A stretch of 64,000 bases of DNA, taken from Gemmatimonadota bacterium (GTDB lineage: Bacteria > Gemmatimonadota > Gemmatimonadetes > Longimicrobiales > Gaopeijiaceae). The stretch is taken from contig JAUIEJ010000005.1 of the NCBI GenBank assembly GCA_030428885.1, positions 310,001 through 374,000 on the forward strand. The letters run 5' to 3'. Position 1 is the stretch's first letter. Each line of letters begins with the position of its first letter. Below, one piece after another: positions 9,540 to 18,023 of the stretch. The notes under the pieces were generated by a model. That model was not told the origin of the DNA, did not search any database, and saw nothing but the letters and a program-made list of their open reading frames with translations. A program made the position numbers and the translations under genes.

Positions 9540-11258
9540 ATGCCCATCAACGTCGTACAGGATCGCCTCGGCGACCTCTTCGTTCGCGAAGGGTTGGTCA
9601 ATGAGGGTCAGCTCCACGAAGCGCTTCGGGAGGCCCGCAAGGAGGGCACGAAGCTCGGGCACGCCCTCGTGAAGATGGGTTTCGTGTCCGAGCACGATCT
9701 CACGGCCCTACTGGCTCGCCAGTACCGGGTCCCCGCCGTGGATCTGGACGCCCTGGAGGTGAGCCCCAAGGTGCTGAGGCTGGTTCCCGACGAGGTGGCT
9801 ATCAAGCATCTGATCCTCCCGCTGCGCCGGGTGGGGCGGATGCTGACGGTGGCCATGGTCAACCCCTCCGACCTGGGGGCCATCGACGACCTGAAGTTCA
9901 TCACCCGGCTCGACGTGGAGCCGGTGATCGCCGGAGAGTTCACCCTCCGCCGCCATCTCGAGAAGTACTACGCCTCCGCCGAAGAGCGGATGACGGAGAT
10001 CCTCGAGGACCTCATCGACGAGCAGGACGTGGAGTTCGTCGAGGAGGAGGAGGAAGACGTCTCCGTCGCGGCCCTCCAGGCCGAGGTCAACAACGCGCCG
10101 GTGGTGAAGTTCATCAACGGACTCCTCACCGATGCCGTGTACAAGGGCGCCTCGGACATCCACATCGAGCCGTACGAGCGCGAGATCCGGGTCCGCTACC
10201 GCATCGACGGGGCCCTCCGGGAGGTCATGAAGCCGCCGTTCAAGATGAAGGCGGCCCTGACGTCCCGTATCAAGATCCTCTCCGACCTCAACATCGCCGA
10301 ACGCCGGGTGCCCCAGGATGGGCGCATCAAGCTCCGGATTCGACGGAAGGTGGTGGATTTTCGTGTTTCCACCCTCCCCGTGATCTTCGGCGAGAAGATC
10401 GTGCTCCGGATCCTGGACAAGGGCAACCTGACCTTCGATCTGGCGAAGTTCGGGTTCGAACCCAAGGCCGAGAAGGACTTCTTCCACTCCATCGCCCAGC
10501 CCTACGGGATGGTGCTGGTCACCGGGCCCACGGGGTCGGGAAAGACCACGACGCTCTACTCGGCCCTGTCGAAGATCAACACCGAAGACGTCAACATCAT
10601 GACGGCCGAGGATCCGGTGGAGTACAACCTCCACGGGATCAACCAGGTCCTGGTGCGGAACGAGATCGGGATGACCTTCGCCGCGGCCCTGAAGGCGTTC
10701 CTGCGGCAGGACCCCAACATCATCATGGTCGGTGAGATCCGGGACATGGAGACCGGCGGCATCGCCATCAAGGCGGCCCTCACCGGTCACCTGGTGCTCT
10801 CCACCCTCCACACCAACGACTGCCCGAGCACCATCACCCGTCTCATGGACATGGGGCTCGAACCCTTCAACGTGGCGTCGGCACTCAACCTTCTCACGGC
10901 CCAGCGCCTCGTGCGCCGCATCTGCTCGAAGTGCAAGGCCGAGGTGAAGTACGAGGAGGAGTATCTGCACGCGGCCAAGGTCCCCATGGACTGGGCCCAC
11001 CAGCAGACCTTCTACAGGGGCGAAGGGTGCGACGAGTGTGGAGGCAGCGGCTACAAGGGCCGCCAGGGTCTCTACGAGGTCATGGCCATGTCGCCGGAAC
11101 TGCGGAAGGCCATCATGGAGGAAGCGAGTACGGACAAGCTGCGGGAGATCGCCCTCGATGAGGGCATGCTCACGCTGCGCATGGATGGACTGAAGAAGGT
11201 CGAGCGGGGAATCACCACGCTCGAAGAGGTGATCAAGGAGACCTCGGTCCAGTCGTGA
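9540..11258 (+). CDS. pilB: Type IV pilus extension ATPase PilB
   Basis: Hexameric cytoplasmic ATPase that powers pilus assembly. The protein has 572 residues: an N-terminal MshEN/GSPII_E_N domain (about 1-150), an acidic linker (EEEEEDVS), then the GspE/PilB ATPase core with Walker A GPTGSGKT at residues 329-336, the Asp box MTAEDPVEYN, Walker B IIMVGEIRD and His box LSTLHTND. A zinc-binding tetracysteine is formed by C462, C465, C497 and C500, typical of PilB/GspE and absent from PilT. The frame is open far upstream through comEA, but the ATG at 9540 begins the conserved MPINVVQDRLGDLFV. It is followed 40 bp later by pilT. Confidence 0.96.
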   Translation: MPINVVQDRLGDLFVREGLVNEGQLHEALREARKEGTKLGHALVKMGFVSEHDLTALLARQYRVPAVDLDALEVSPKVLRLVPDEVAIKHLILPLRRVGRMLTVAMVNPSDLGAIDDLKFITRLDVEPVIAGEFTLRRHLEKYYASAEERMTEILEDLIDEQDVEFVEEEEEDVSVAALQAEVNNAPVVKFINGLLTDAVYKGASDIHIEPYEREIRVRYRIDGALREVMKPPFKMKAALTSRIKILSDLNIAERRVPQDGRIKLRIRRKVVDFRVSTLPVIFGEKIVLRILDKGNLTFDLAKFGFEPKAEKDFFHSIAQPYGMVLVTGPTGSGKTTTLYSALSKINTEDVNIMTAEDPVEYNLHGINQVLVRNEIGMTFAAALKAFLRQDPNIIMVGEIRDMETGGIAIKAALTGHLVLSTLHTNDCPSTITRLMDMGLEPFNVASALNLLTAQRLVRRICSKCKAEVKYEEEYLHAAKVPMDWAHQQTFYRGEGCDECGGSGYKGRQGLYEVMAMSPELRKAIMEEASTDKLREIALDEGMLTLRMDGLKKVERGITTLEEVIKETSVQS

Positions 11259-11298
11259 CCGAACCCACCACGTCCACGGATTCCCTTTCGACCGAGCG

Positions 11299-12474
11299 AT
11301 GATCGACATGAACGACGCCACCGCCACCTCCGCGGCCCGGCCGCCCCAGCCTGGACCACCGGCTCCCGGAGCGCCGCCGGCGCCGCCCAAGGCGCCCGAG
11401 TTGAGCCTGCGTCTGCTTCTCCAGGAGATGATCCAGCGGGGGGCGTCCGACCTTCACGTCACCGTGGGCGAGCGGCCCAAGGTGCGGGTCGACGGCGATC
11501 TGGTGAACAGCCAGTATCCCCGGAACCTGGCCCCGAAGGACACGTTGGCACTGGCCTACTCCATCCTCACGGAGAACCAGAAGAAAAGGTTCGAGACCGA
11601 AGACGAGCTCGACTTCTCCTTCGGCGTCCAGAACCTGTCCCGATTCCGGGGCAACGTGTACAAGCAGCGGGGCTGCGTGGCCATGGCCATCCGGCAGATC
11701 CCCTACGAGATCCACTCCGTGGAGAAGCTGGGTCTGCCGCCCATCGTGTCGCGCCTCGCCGAACGCCCCCGGGGTCTGGTCCTGGTCACGGGTCCCACGG
11801 GGTCGGGTAAGTCCACGACCCTGGCGGCCATGCTCGACAAGATCAACCGTGAGCGGAAAGGCCACATCATCACCATCGAGGACCCCATCGAGTTCATTCA
11901 CCGCCACCAGAACTGCGTGGTGAACCAGCGGGAAGTGGGGGCCGACACGATGTCGTTCACGGCCGCCCTGAAGTACGCGCTGCGCCAGGACCCGGACATC
12001 ATCCTCATCGGTGAGATGCGGGACCTGGAGACGATCTCGGCGGCCCTGACCATCGCCGAGACCGGTCACCTGGTCCTGGCCACGCTCCACACCAATTCGG
12101 CGGCCGAGTCCGTCAACCGGATCATCGATGCCTTCCCCTCGCACCAGCAGGCCCAGGTGCGGGCCCAGCTCGCCTTCGTGCTGGAGGGCGTGGTGACCCA
12201 GACGCTCCTTCCCCGGGCCCGGGGCAAGGGGCGTGTGGTGGCGTCCGAGATCATGATCTGCACGCCCGCCATCCGGGCCGTGATCCGGGACGAGAAGATC
12301 CACCAGATCTATTCGCTCATGCAGGCCGGGAAGAAGCACGGCATGCAGACCATGAACGACGCGCTCCAGGTGCTCTACATGAAGGGGGACGTCACCCTGG
12401 AAGAAGCCCTGAAGCGCTCCTCCGACCCGCAGGAGCTCCTGCGGGCCGTGGGTGAACCCGCGCCCGACGCCTAG
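11299..12474 (+). CDS. pilT: Type IV pilus retraction ATPase PilT
   Basis: Cytoplasmic ATPase that drives pilus disassembly and twitching or DNA uptake. The protein has 391 residues, slightly longer than the usual 345-370 because of a Pro/Ala-rich N-terminal extension of about 35 residues. Walker A GPTGSGKS is at 165-172; the Asp box HIITIEDPIEF, Walker B IILIGEMRDLET and His box LATLHTNSAAE follow. The C-terminal segment GKGRVVASEIMICTPAIRAVIRD corresponds to the PilT AIRNLIRE-type motif. There is no tetracysteine, separating it from PilB. An in-frame ATG lies three codons later. It lies between pilB and pilC in the same direction. Confidence 0.96.
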   Translation: MIDMNDATATSAARPPQPGPPAPGAPPAPPKAPELSLRLLLQEMIQRGASDLHVTVGERPKVRVDGDLVNSQYPRNLAPKDTLALAYSILTENQKKRFETEDELDFSFGVQNLSRFRGNVYKQRGCVAMAIRQIPYEIHSVEKLGLPPIVSRLAERPRGLVLVTGPTGSGKSTTLAAMLDKINRERKGHIITIEDPIEFIHRHQNCVVNQREVGADTMSFTAALKYALRQDPDIILIGEMRDLETISAALTIAETGHLVLATLHTNSAAESVNRIIDAFPSHQQAQVRAQLAFVLEGVVTQTLLPRARGKGRVVASEIMICTPAIRAVIRDEKIHQIYSLMQAGKKHGMQTMNDALQVLYMKGDVTLEEALKRSSDPQELLRAVGEPAPDA

Positions 12475-12491
12475 GCCAGAAGGAAGCGACC

Positions 12492-13697
12492 ATGCCCGTC
12501 TTCTCGTACAGTGCCCGCCCCGCCACCGGCGCCGGTGGCATTCAGCAGGGCGAGGTGGACCTCCAGAGCAAGGACGAGGTCCTCGCCTATCTGCACAAGC
12601 AGAAGCTGATTCCCGTCTCGGTCCGGGAGAAGCCGAAGGACATCACGATCCGGATCGGGACCGGGATCAAGACCCGCGACATCGTCATCTTCACGCGGCA
12701 GTTCGCCACGATGATCAACTCGGGTCTGCCCCTGGTGCAGGCCCTGGACATCCTGGCCGAGCAGACGGAGAACGACGCGCTGCGGAAGGTCATTCAGGAC
12801 GTGCTCTACGACGTGGAGTCGGGGCACACCCTGGCCGACGCCATGGGCAAGCACCCCAAGGTCTTCACCGACCTGTTCGTGAACATGGTGGCCGCCGGTG
12901 AAGCCGGCGGTATCCTGGACACGATCCTCCTGCGTCTGGCGACGTTCCTCGAGAAGAACGACGCGCTGGCCCGGAAGATCAAAGGCGCCATGATCTACCC
13001 GGCGGTGATCTTCACGGTGGCCATCTCGGCCGTGGCCATCCTGCTGATCTTCGTGATTCCCACGTTCCAGACGATGTTCGACGCGGCGGGCGTACCGCTG
13101 CCCATGCCCACGCGCATCGTCATCGGAATGTCGGTGATCCTCCAGGGGTACTGGTGGGCCATCATCATCGGGCTCGTGGGGGCCGTGGTCGGCCTCCGGC
13201 AGACCTACCAGACCAGTGGCGGCCGACTGGCCATCGACCGACTACTCCTGAACATCCCGATTCTCGGCGATCTTCAGCGGAAGGCCGCGGTGGCCCGCTT
13301 CACCCGGACGCTGGGTACGCTGGTCAGCTCGGGTGTGAGCATCCTCGAGGGTCTGGAGATCACGGCGAAGACCGCCGGGAATCGGGTGATTCACGATGCG
13401 GTCATGAACTCCCGGGCCAGCATCGCCGGGGGTGAAACCATCGCCGGTCCTCTGAAGGAGTCGGGGGTGTTCCCCCCCATGGTGGTCCAGATGATCAACG
13501 TGGGTGAGCAGACCGGTGGTCTCGACGAGATGCTGACCAAGATCGCCGACTTCTACGACGAAGAGGTCGACGCGGCGGTCGAGGCCCTGCTGTCGGCCAT
13601 GGAGCCCGTCATGATCGTGGTCCTGGGCGTGGTGGTGGGTGGCATGATCGTCGCCATGTACCTGCCCATCTTCGACATGATCAACGCGGTGGGCTGA
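12492..13697 (+). CDS. pilC: Type IV pilus inner-membrane platform protein PilC
   Basis: Polytopic platform protein on which the PilB and PilT ATPases act to add or remove pilins. The protein has 401 residues with two GspF-type domains. The first cytoplasmic domain contains FTRQFATMINSGLPLVQALD, and the repeat contains FTRTLGTLVSSGVSILEGLE. Membrane helices lie near residues 170-195, 220-240 and 375-398 (ending MIVAMYLPIFDMINAVG). A ribosome-binding site AGAAGGAAG precedes the ATG. It is the last gene of the pilBTC cluster and is followed at once by a strong hairpin. Confidence 0.96.
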   Translation: MPVFSYSARPATGAGGIQQGEVDLQSKDEVLAYLHKQKLIPVSVREKPKDITIRIGTGIKTRDIVIFTRQFATMINSGLPLVQALDILAEQTENDALRKVIQDVLYDVESGHTLADAMGKHPKVFTDLFVNMVAAGEAGGILDTILLRLATFLEKNDALARKIKGAMIYPAVIFTVAISAVAILLIFVIPTFQTMFDAAGVPLPMPTRIVIGMSVILQGYWWAIIIGLVGAVVGLRQTYQTSGGRLAIDRLLLNIPILGDLQRKAAVARFTRTLGTLVSSGVSILEGLEITAKTAGNRVIHDAVMNSRASIAGGETIAGPLKESGVFPPMVVQMINVGEQTGGLDEMLTKIADFYDEEVDAAVEALLSAMEPVMIVVLGVVVGGMIVAMYLPIFDMINAVG

Positions 13698-13717
13698 CCC
13701 CGGGGACGAACCCGGTG

Positions 13718-13752
13718 GAGCGGCGCGGCACCCTGGAGGTGTCGCGCCGCTC
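13718..13752 (+). terminator. Probable terminator of pilBTC
   Basis: A 15-bp stem (GAGCGGCGCG... against ...CGCGCCGCTC, with one G-U pair) and a five-base loop begin 20 bases after the pilC stop. Only a short T-poor tail (TGTCGT) follows. Confidence 0.7.
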
Positions 13753-13775
13753 TGTCGTGGGGGGTATGGTGGCCC

Positions 13776-14774
13776 ATGGGAAGAATCACCTCGCTCTTCG
13801 CGCGAAAGGTCGTCGCCCAGGTCGAAGCCCCCGCCCAACGGGAGGCTCTGCTCCGGTCGGTGGGATTGGCCGAGTCGGGGGAGGTGGACCCGTCGTTCAT
13901 GCTCCGGGACCACGACTACTACCGCTTCTTCGAGCGCGCCGCCGCCGCGACCCCCGACCCGACAACGCTTCCGCTCCGGGTGGGCGCCTCCATGCGGACC
14001 GACGACTACGGCCCGTTCGGCTTCGCCTGGAAGTCCGCCGCCACGCTGCGCGGGTCGTACGAGCGGGCTGAGCGGTATGCCCTGGTTCTCACCAGCGTGG
14101 CGGTCTACGAGGTGGAGGAGTGCTTCGGCGGTGCGTACATGCACCTCCACCGGGAGGGGCCCCGCAGCCTGGGGATGCGGCTTTCCAACGAGGCCACCCT
14201 GGCCAGTATCGCCGCCATCAGCGGAGAGGTGGCGTCCCACCCGTTCCGTGCGGAGGCTGTGTTTCTGAAACATCCGGGTCCCGGAGACACCGGCGCCCAC
14301 GAAGCACACTTCGGGTGTCCGGTCCATTTCGGTTCCGACAAGGACGCCCTCCAGGTCTCCCACGAGACGCTCCGGGCGGCGAATCGGGTGGGCGACCCCG
14401 GCATCGCCCGCTACTTCGATACGCTGCTGGCCACCGAGGTGGGCACCCTGGACGACTCGGTGCCCCTGGACCGCCGGGTGCTGGATCGGGTGGCCACCGC
14501 CCTCAGCGGCGGGGTGCCCGCCCTCTCCGACGTGGCGCGGGAACTCGGCATGAGCGGTCGCACCCTGCAGCGGCGCCTGGCCGCCGAAGGGGAGTCGTTT
14601 CAGACCCTGGTGGACCGGGCCCGGCGGCGTCTCGCCCTGCGCCTGCTTCGAGACGATCCGGGGATCGCTCTCACCGAGGTGACCTTCATGACGGGCTTCT
14701 CGGATCAGAGCGCGTTTACCCGGGCGTTCAAACGCTGGACGGGGGAAACCCCCGGCGCGTTCCGCCAGAGCTGA
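13776..14774 (+). CDS. AraC-family regulator with arabinose-binding-like N-domain
   Basis: Transcription factor of 332 residues. The N-terminal two thirds match the Arabinose_bd-type ligand domain found in ArgR/OruR/GadX-like AraC proteins (ASMRTDDYGPFGFAWKSAAT, HEAHFGCPVHFGSDKDAL). The C-terminal domain carries two helix-turn-helix motifs (LSDVARELGMSGRTLQRRLA and LTEVTFMTGFSDQSAFTRAF). The ligand cannot be told. It is transcribed toward an NmrA-like oxidoreductase 103 bp downstream, which is a possible target by position only. Confidence 0.85.
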   Translation: MGRITSLFARKVVAQVEAPAQREALLRSVGLAESGEVDPSFMLRDHDYYRFFERAAAATPDPTTLPLRVGASMRTDDYGPFGFAWKSAATLRGSYERAERYALVLTSVAVYEVEECFGGAYMHLHREGPRSLGMRLSNEATLASIAAISGEVASHPFRAEAVFLKHPGPGDTGAHEAHFGCPVHFGSDKDALQVSHETLRAANRVGDPGIARYFDTLLATEVGTLDDSVPLDRRVLDRVATALSGGVPALSDVARELGMSGRTLQRRLAAEGESFQTLVDRARRRLALRLLRDDPGIALTEVTFMTGFSDQSAFTRAFKRWTGETPGAFRQS

Positions 14775-14877
14775 GGCCGTCGCCGCCGATCAACGGATCT
14801 GTCGTCCGGAGTCGAGAGGCCCTCGGCGGGACGTGCCACCTTGGACCTGCACCTTCACCATTCAAGGGAGCAGGCCG

Positions 14878-15720
14878 ATGGAATCGACGAAGAGCATCCT
14901 CGTTCTCGGGGGCACGGGAAAGACGGGCCGCAGGATTGCGGCGAAGCTGGGCGAGCGGGGGCGATCCGTGCGGGTCGGGTCGCGAGGGGCCACGCCGCCG
15001 TTCGACTGGGATGGCGACGACACCTGGGACGCCGCGCTGGAGGGGGTCGACGCGGTGTACGTGAGCTACGCCCCCGATCTGGCCATGCCCGGTGCCACCG
15101 ACTCGATCCAGGCGTTCGTGGAGCGGGCCAAGGCGCGCGGCGTGCGGCGCCTGGTGCTCCTGTCGGGCCGGGGCGAGCCCGAGGCCCAGGCGTGCGAGGG
15201 CATCGTGCAGCGCAGCGGCCTCGAGTGGACCGTGGTGCGGGCGAGCTGGTTCTTCCAGAACTTCTCGGAAGGGGCGTTCACCGAGATGGTGCGGGCCGGA
15301 CGGATCACCCTTCCCGCCGGCGACGTGCCCGAGCCCTTCGTGGACGTGGACGACATCGCAGAGGTGGCCACCCGGGCCCTCGTCGAATCCGGTCATGCAG
15401 GACGCGTGTACGAGGTGACCGGTCCTCGGGCCATGACCTTCTCGGACCTGGCCCTGGAGCTCTCCCGGGCCACGGGCCGGGAGATCGGGTTCACCTCCGT
15501 GCCCCACGACGCCTTTCTGGACGAGGTGAGGGCCTCCGGGGCCCCCCGGGACGTCGTCTGGATGCTGGACTACCTCTTCGCCACCGTGCTCGACGGACGC
15601 AACGCCCATCCCACCGACGGGGTGCGGCAGGCGTTGGGACGGGAGCCCACCGACTTCTCGACCTACGCCCGCGCCGTGGCCGCCTCGGGGCTGTGGGACG
15701 TGCCGGTGAGCGTCCCTTGA
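14878..15720 (+). CDS. NmrA/SDR-like NAD(P)-binding protein
   Basis: A 280-residue atypical short-chain dehydrogenase of the NmrA or NAD(P)H-azoreductase type. A Rossmann motif lies at the N-terminus (ILVLGGTGKTGRRIA), followed by AVYVSYAPDL and VRRLVLLSGRG. The family's VVRASWFFQNF segment and FVDVDDIAEVA complete the fold. The usual catalytic Tyr-Lys pair is not evident, so it may be a redox sensor rather than an enzyme. The ATG at 14878, preceded by AAGGGAG, was preferred over an upstream in-frame start. The downstream membrane-protein gene starts at or just after its stop codon. Confidence 0.8.
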   Translation: MESTKSILVLGGTGKTGRRIAAKLGERGRSVRVGSRGATPPFDWDGDDTWDAALEGVDAVYVSYAPDLAMPGATDSIQAFVERAKARGVRRLVLLSGRGEPEAQACEGIVQRSGLEWTVVRASWFFQNFSEGAFTEMVRAGRITLPAGDVPEPFVDVDDIAEVATRALVESGHAGRVYEVTGPRAMTFSDLALELSRATGREIGFTSVPHDAFLDEVRASGAPRDVVWMLDYLFATVLDGRNAHPTDGVRQALGREPTDFSTYARAVAASGLWDVPVSVP

Positions 15721-15728
15721 GCGCGCCC

Positions 15729-16211
15729 ATGGTGGTGGCCGTGGCCGTGCTCTTCTGCTCCCTCACCGCGGGCTTCCTCTTCGCCTTCGCCGCGGTGGTG
15801 ATGCCCGGGCTCCGGGGCCTGGACGATGCGGCCTACCTGCGCGCCTTCCAGGGGGTGGACGGGGTGATCCAGGACAACCAGCCCGCCTTCCTCCTGGTGT
15901 GGGTGGGGTCCGTCGTTGCGACCCTGGCGGCTGTGGTCGTGGGTGTGGCGAGCCTGTCGGGCGTGGATCGGGCGCTCCTCGTGGGGGCGGGGGTGCTCTG
16001 GCTGGGGGGCGTCCAGTTGCCCACCGTGGCGGTCAACGTTCCCCTGAACGGCAGGGTCCAGGCGCTGGAGGTGGACGCCCTCGACCCGGGAGCGCTGCGG
16101 GAGGCTCGCAGGGCGTTCGAGCCCCGGTGGAACCGATGGAACGTGGCGCGGACACTGGTGGCCACGGTGGCGGTGGCGCTGATGATTCTCGTTCTGGTTC
16201 CGTCGGGCTGA
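15729..16211 (+). CDS. DUF1772-like (anthrone oxygenase family) membrane protein
   Basis: A protein of about 160 residues with four predicted membrane helices: residues 1-25, 50-80 (FLLVWVGSVVATLAAVVVGV), 85-105 and the C-terminal VATVAVALMILVLVPSG. Between the last two helices it has VNVPLNGRVQ and FEPRWNRWNVAR, the signature of the DUF1772/anthrone-oxygenase family (cf. NVPLN and W..WN). A TTG at 15717 overlapping the previous TGA is an alternative start. Members often sit beside NmrA-like genes, as here. The function in bacteria is unknown. Confidence 0.75.
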   Translation: MVVAVAVLFCSLTAGFLFAFAAVVMPGLRGLDDAAYLRAFQGVDGVIQDNQPAFLLVWVGSVVATLAAVVVGVASLSGVDRALLVGAGVLWLGGVQLPTVAVNVPLNGRVQALEVDALDPGALREARRAFEPRWNRWNVARTLVATVAVALMILVLVPSG

Positions 16212-16363
16212 CGGGGAGGTGCTGGGGGTGGGACGGGGGATTCCGCACACCCGCCCGGGGGAGCTTCCCGACGGCGGACTTCCCGGTGGGGGGCCAACTT
16301 GCCAAGTACCGGCAATCCGCCGGCTGCTCGCCAGGCTCTCCCCCTCGCCCAGGAGGTGAATCC

Positions 16364-17824
16364 ATGGCTCGGATCGTGGTGCTCGGCGGCGGTCTCTCCG
16401 GCCACACCGCTGCGACGCTGCTCAAGCGACGGGTGGGTCGGAAACACGACGTGGTGGTGGTGACTCCCAACGCCGACTGGAACTGGATCCCGTCGAACAT
16501 CTGGGTCGGCGTGGGCCGGATGGACGCCGACGACGTCACCTTCCCCCTGGCCCCGGTCTACGAGAAGCTGGGGGTCCACGTCCACCAGGCCCGGGCCCTC
16601 TCGATTCATCCCGAGGGGGACGCGGAGAGCGGCCACCGCCCCTTCGTGACCATGGAGAACACCAATGGGCGCCGGGGGGCCATCGATCGCCTGGAGTACG
16701 ACTTCCTCATCAACGCCACGGGACCCAAGCTCAACTTCGAGGCCACCCCGGGGCTCGGGCCGGACCACGGCCACACCCTCTCGGTCTGCACACCCCATCA
16801 CGCCGTCCAGGCGTCCCGTCGATTCGCCGAGTCCCTGGAGCGCATGGAAAAGGGGGAACGCCAGACCTTCGTCATCGGGACGGGACACGGAAGCTGCACC
16901 TGCCAGGGGGCGGCCTTCGAGTACGTGTTCAACGTGGAGCACGAGATCCGGTCCCGGGGCCTTCGAGACAAGGCCGAGATCATCTACCTGTCCAACGAGT
17001 ACGAACTCGGGGACTTCGGAATGGGGGGCATGCACCTGCGCCAGGGCGGGTACGTGGTGCACTCCCGGACCTTCGCCGAGTCCCTCTACGCCGAGCGGGG
17101 TGTGGGGTGGATCGTGCGGTCCCACGTGGAGCAGGTGGACGATGGGGAGATCCATTTCGAGACCCTGGCCGGGGAGCACCGGACCCAGCCCTTCGACTTC
17201 TCCATGCTGATTCCCCCGTTCCGGGGCGTCGGGCTCACCTGCGTGGACCGGGACGGCGGGGACATCACCGATCGGGTCTTCGCGGGGAACGGCTTCATGA
17301 AGGTCGACGCCGACTACGAGAAGAAGCCGTACGAGGAGTGGCGGGCCGCCGATTGGCCTCGCACGTATCAGAGTCCCGAGTACCCCCAGCTCTTCGCCAC
17401 CGGCATCGCGTTCGCTCCGCCCCACGCCATCAGCAAGCCGTTCCAGAGTCCCGACGGGACGAACATCACCCCGGCGCCCCCCCGGACCGGCATGCCTTCG
17501 GCCGTCATTGGGCGCACCGTGGCCGAGAGTCTGGGAGACATGCTCATGAAGGGAGCCGAGCGCCCGACCCACCAGGCCTCCATGGCCGAGATGGGAGCCG
17601 CCTGCGTGGCGTCGGCCGGTGCGAGTCTCATGCGAGGCTCGGCCGCCGCCCTCACGGTCTTCCCCATCATCCCGGACTTCGAGCGATTCCCCACCTACGG
17701 CCGGGATCTGCGCTACACGTGGGGAGAGATCGGCCTGGGAGCGCATTGGATCAAACGGCTCCTGCACCACATGTTCATCTGGAAGGCCCAGGCCCGCCCG
17801 GGCTGGCACTTCATACCGGAGTGA
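16364..17824 (+). CDS. Sulfide:quinone oxidoreductase-like flavoprotein
   Basis: A 486-residue FAD-dependent pyridine-nucleotide-disulfide-type oxidoreductase. The FAD-binding GGGLSG lies near residues 8-13, a second dinucleotide region includes FVIGTGHGSC, and the flavin C-terminal motif is near LFATGIAFAPP. Cysteines at 142, 178, 180 and 293 are candidates for the sulfide-reactive pair. SQR enzymes oxidise sulfide and pass electrons to membrane quinone. The C-terminal HWIKRLLHHMFIWKAQARPGWHF is amphipathic, as in membrane-attached SQRs. AGGAGGTGA lies just before the ATG. NDH-2 or flavocytochrome-c sulfide dehydrogenase relatives are alternatives; exact SQR subtype is not clear. Confidence 0.78.
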   Translation: MARIVVLGGGLSGHTAATLLKRRVGRKHDVVVVTPNADWNWIPSNIWVGVGRMDADDVTFPLAPVYEKLGVHVHQARALSIHPEGDAESGHRPFVTMENTNGRRGAIDRLEYDFLINATGPKLNFEATPGLGPDHGHTLSVCTPHHAVQASRRFAESLERMEKGERQTFVIGTGHGSCTCQGAAFEYVFNVEHEIRSRGLRDKAEIIYLSNEYELGDFGMGGMHLRQGGYVVHSRTFAESLYAERGVGWIVRSHVEQVDDGEIHFETLAGEHRTQPFDFSMLIPPFRGVGLTCVDRDGGDITDRVFAGNGFMKVDADYEKKPYEEWRAADWPRTYQSPEYPQLFATGIAFAPPHAISKPFQSPDGTNITPAPPRTGMPSAVIGRTVAESLGDMLMKGAERPTHQASMAEMGAACVASAGASLMRGSAAALTVFPIIPDFERFPTYGRDLRYTWGEIGLGAHWIKRLLHHMFIWKAQARPGWHFIPE

Positions 17825-17828
17825 GATC

Positions 17829-18023
17829 ATGTCCGCCCATCCCGACTACCTTCCGGATCATCGTCAGGAGGCCGACCTGCGTCGGCCCTACGAAGAGGGC
17901 TTCTTCGCCTCCACTCCCACCCGGTGGCGCCGGTTCATGCGCACCTTCGTGCCGTGGCAACTGGTGCGCTTCGCGGCCATCAACCTCCGGATGCTCCGGA
18001 TGATCGGGAAGAGTCACCACTGA
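17829..18023 (+). CDS. 64-residue basic protein linked to the SQR-like gene
   Basis: Begins four bases after the SQR-like stop, so almost surely co-translated. I do not recognise a family. The N-terminus is polar and acidic (SAHPDYLPDHRQEADLRRPY), and the C-terminus holds a basic amphipathic or membrane-associating stretch (FVPWQLVRFAAINLRMLRMI). The last 44 bp overlap convergently with ada. It may be a membrane-docking or assembly partner of the flavoprotein; that is inference from position. Confidence 0.65.
   Translation: MSAHPDYLPDHRQEADLRRPYEEGFFASTPTRWRRFMRTFVPWQLVRFAAINLRMLRMIGKSHH

Noticed and set aside
10919-11039. PilB tetracysteine as a sign of a GspE (type II secretion) gene
   Set aside because: Zinc tetracysteines occur in both PilB and GspE; adjacency to pilT and pilC, and the pilins in the same window, favour PilB.
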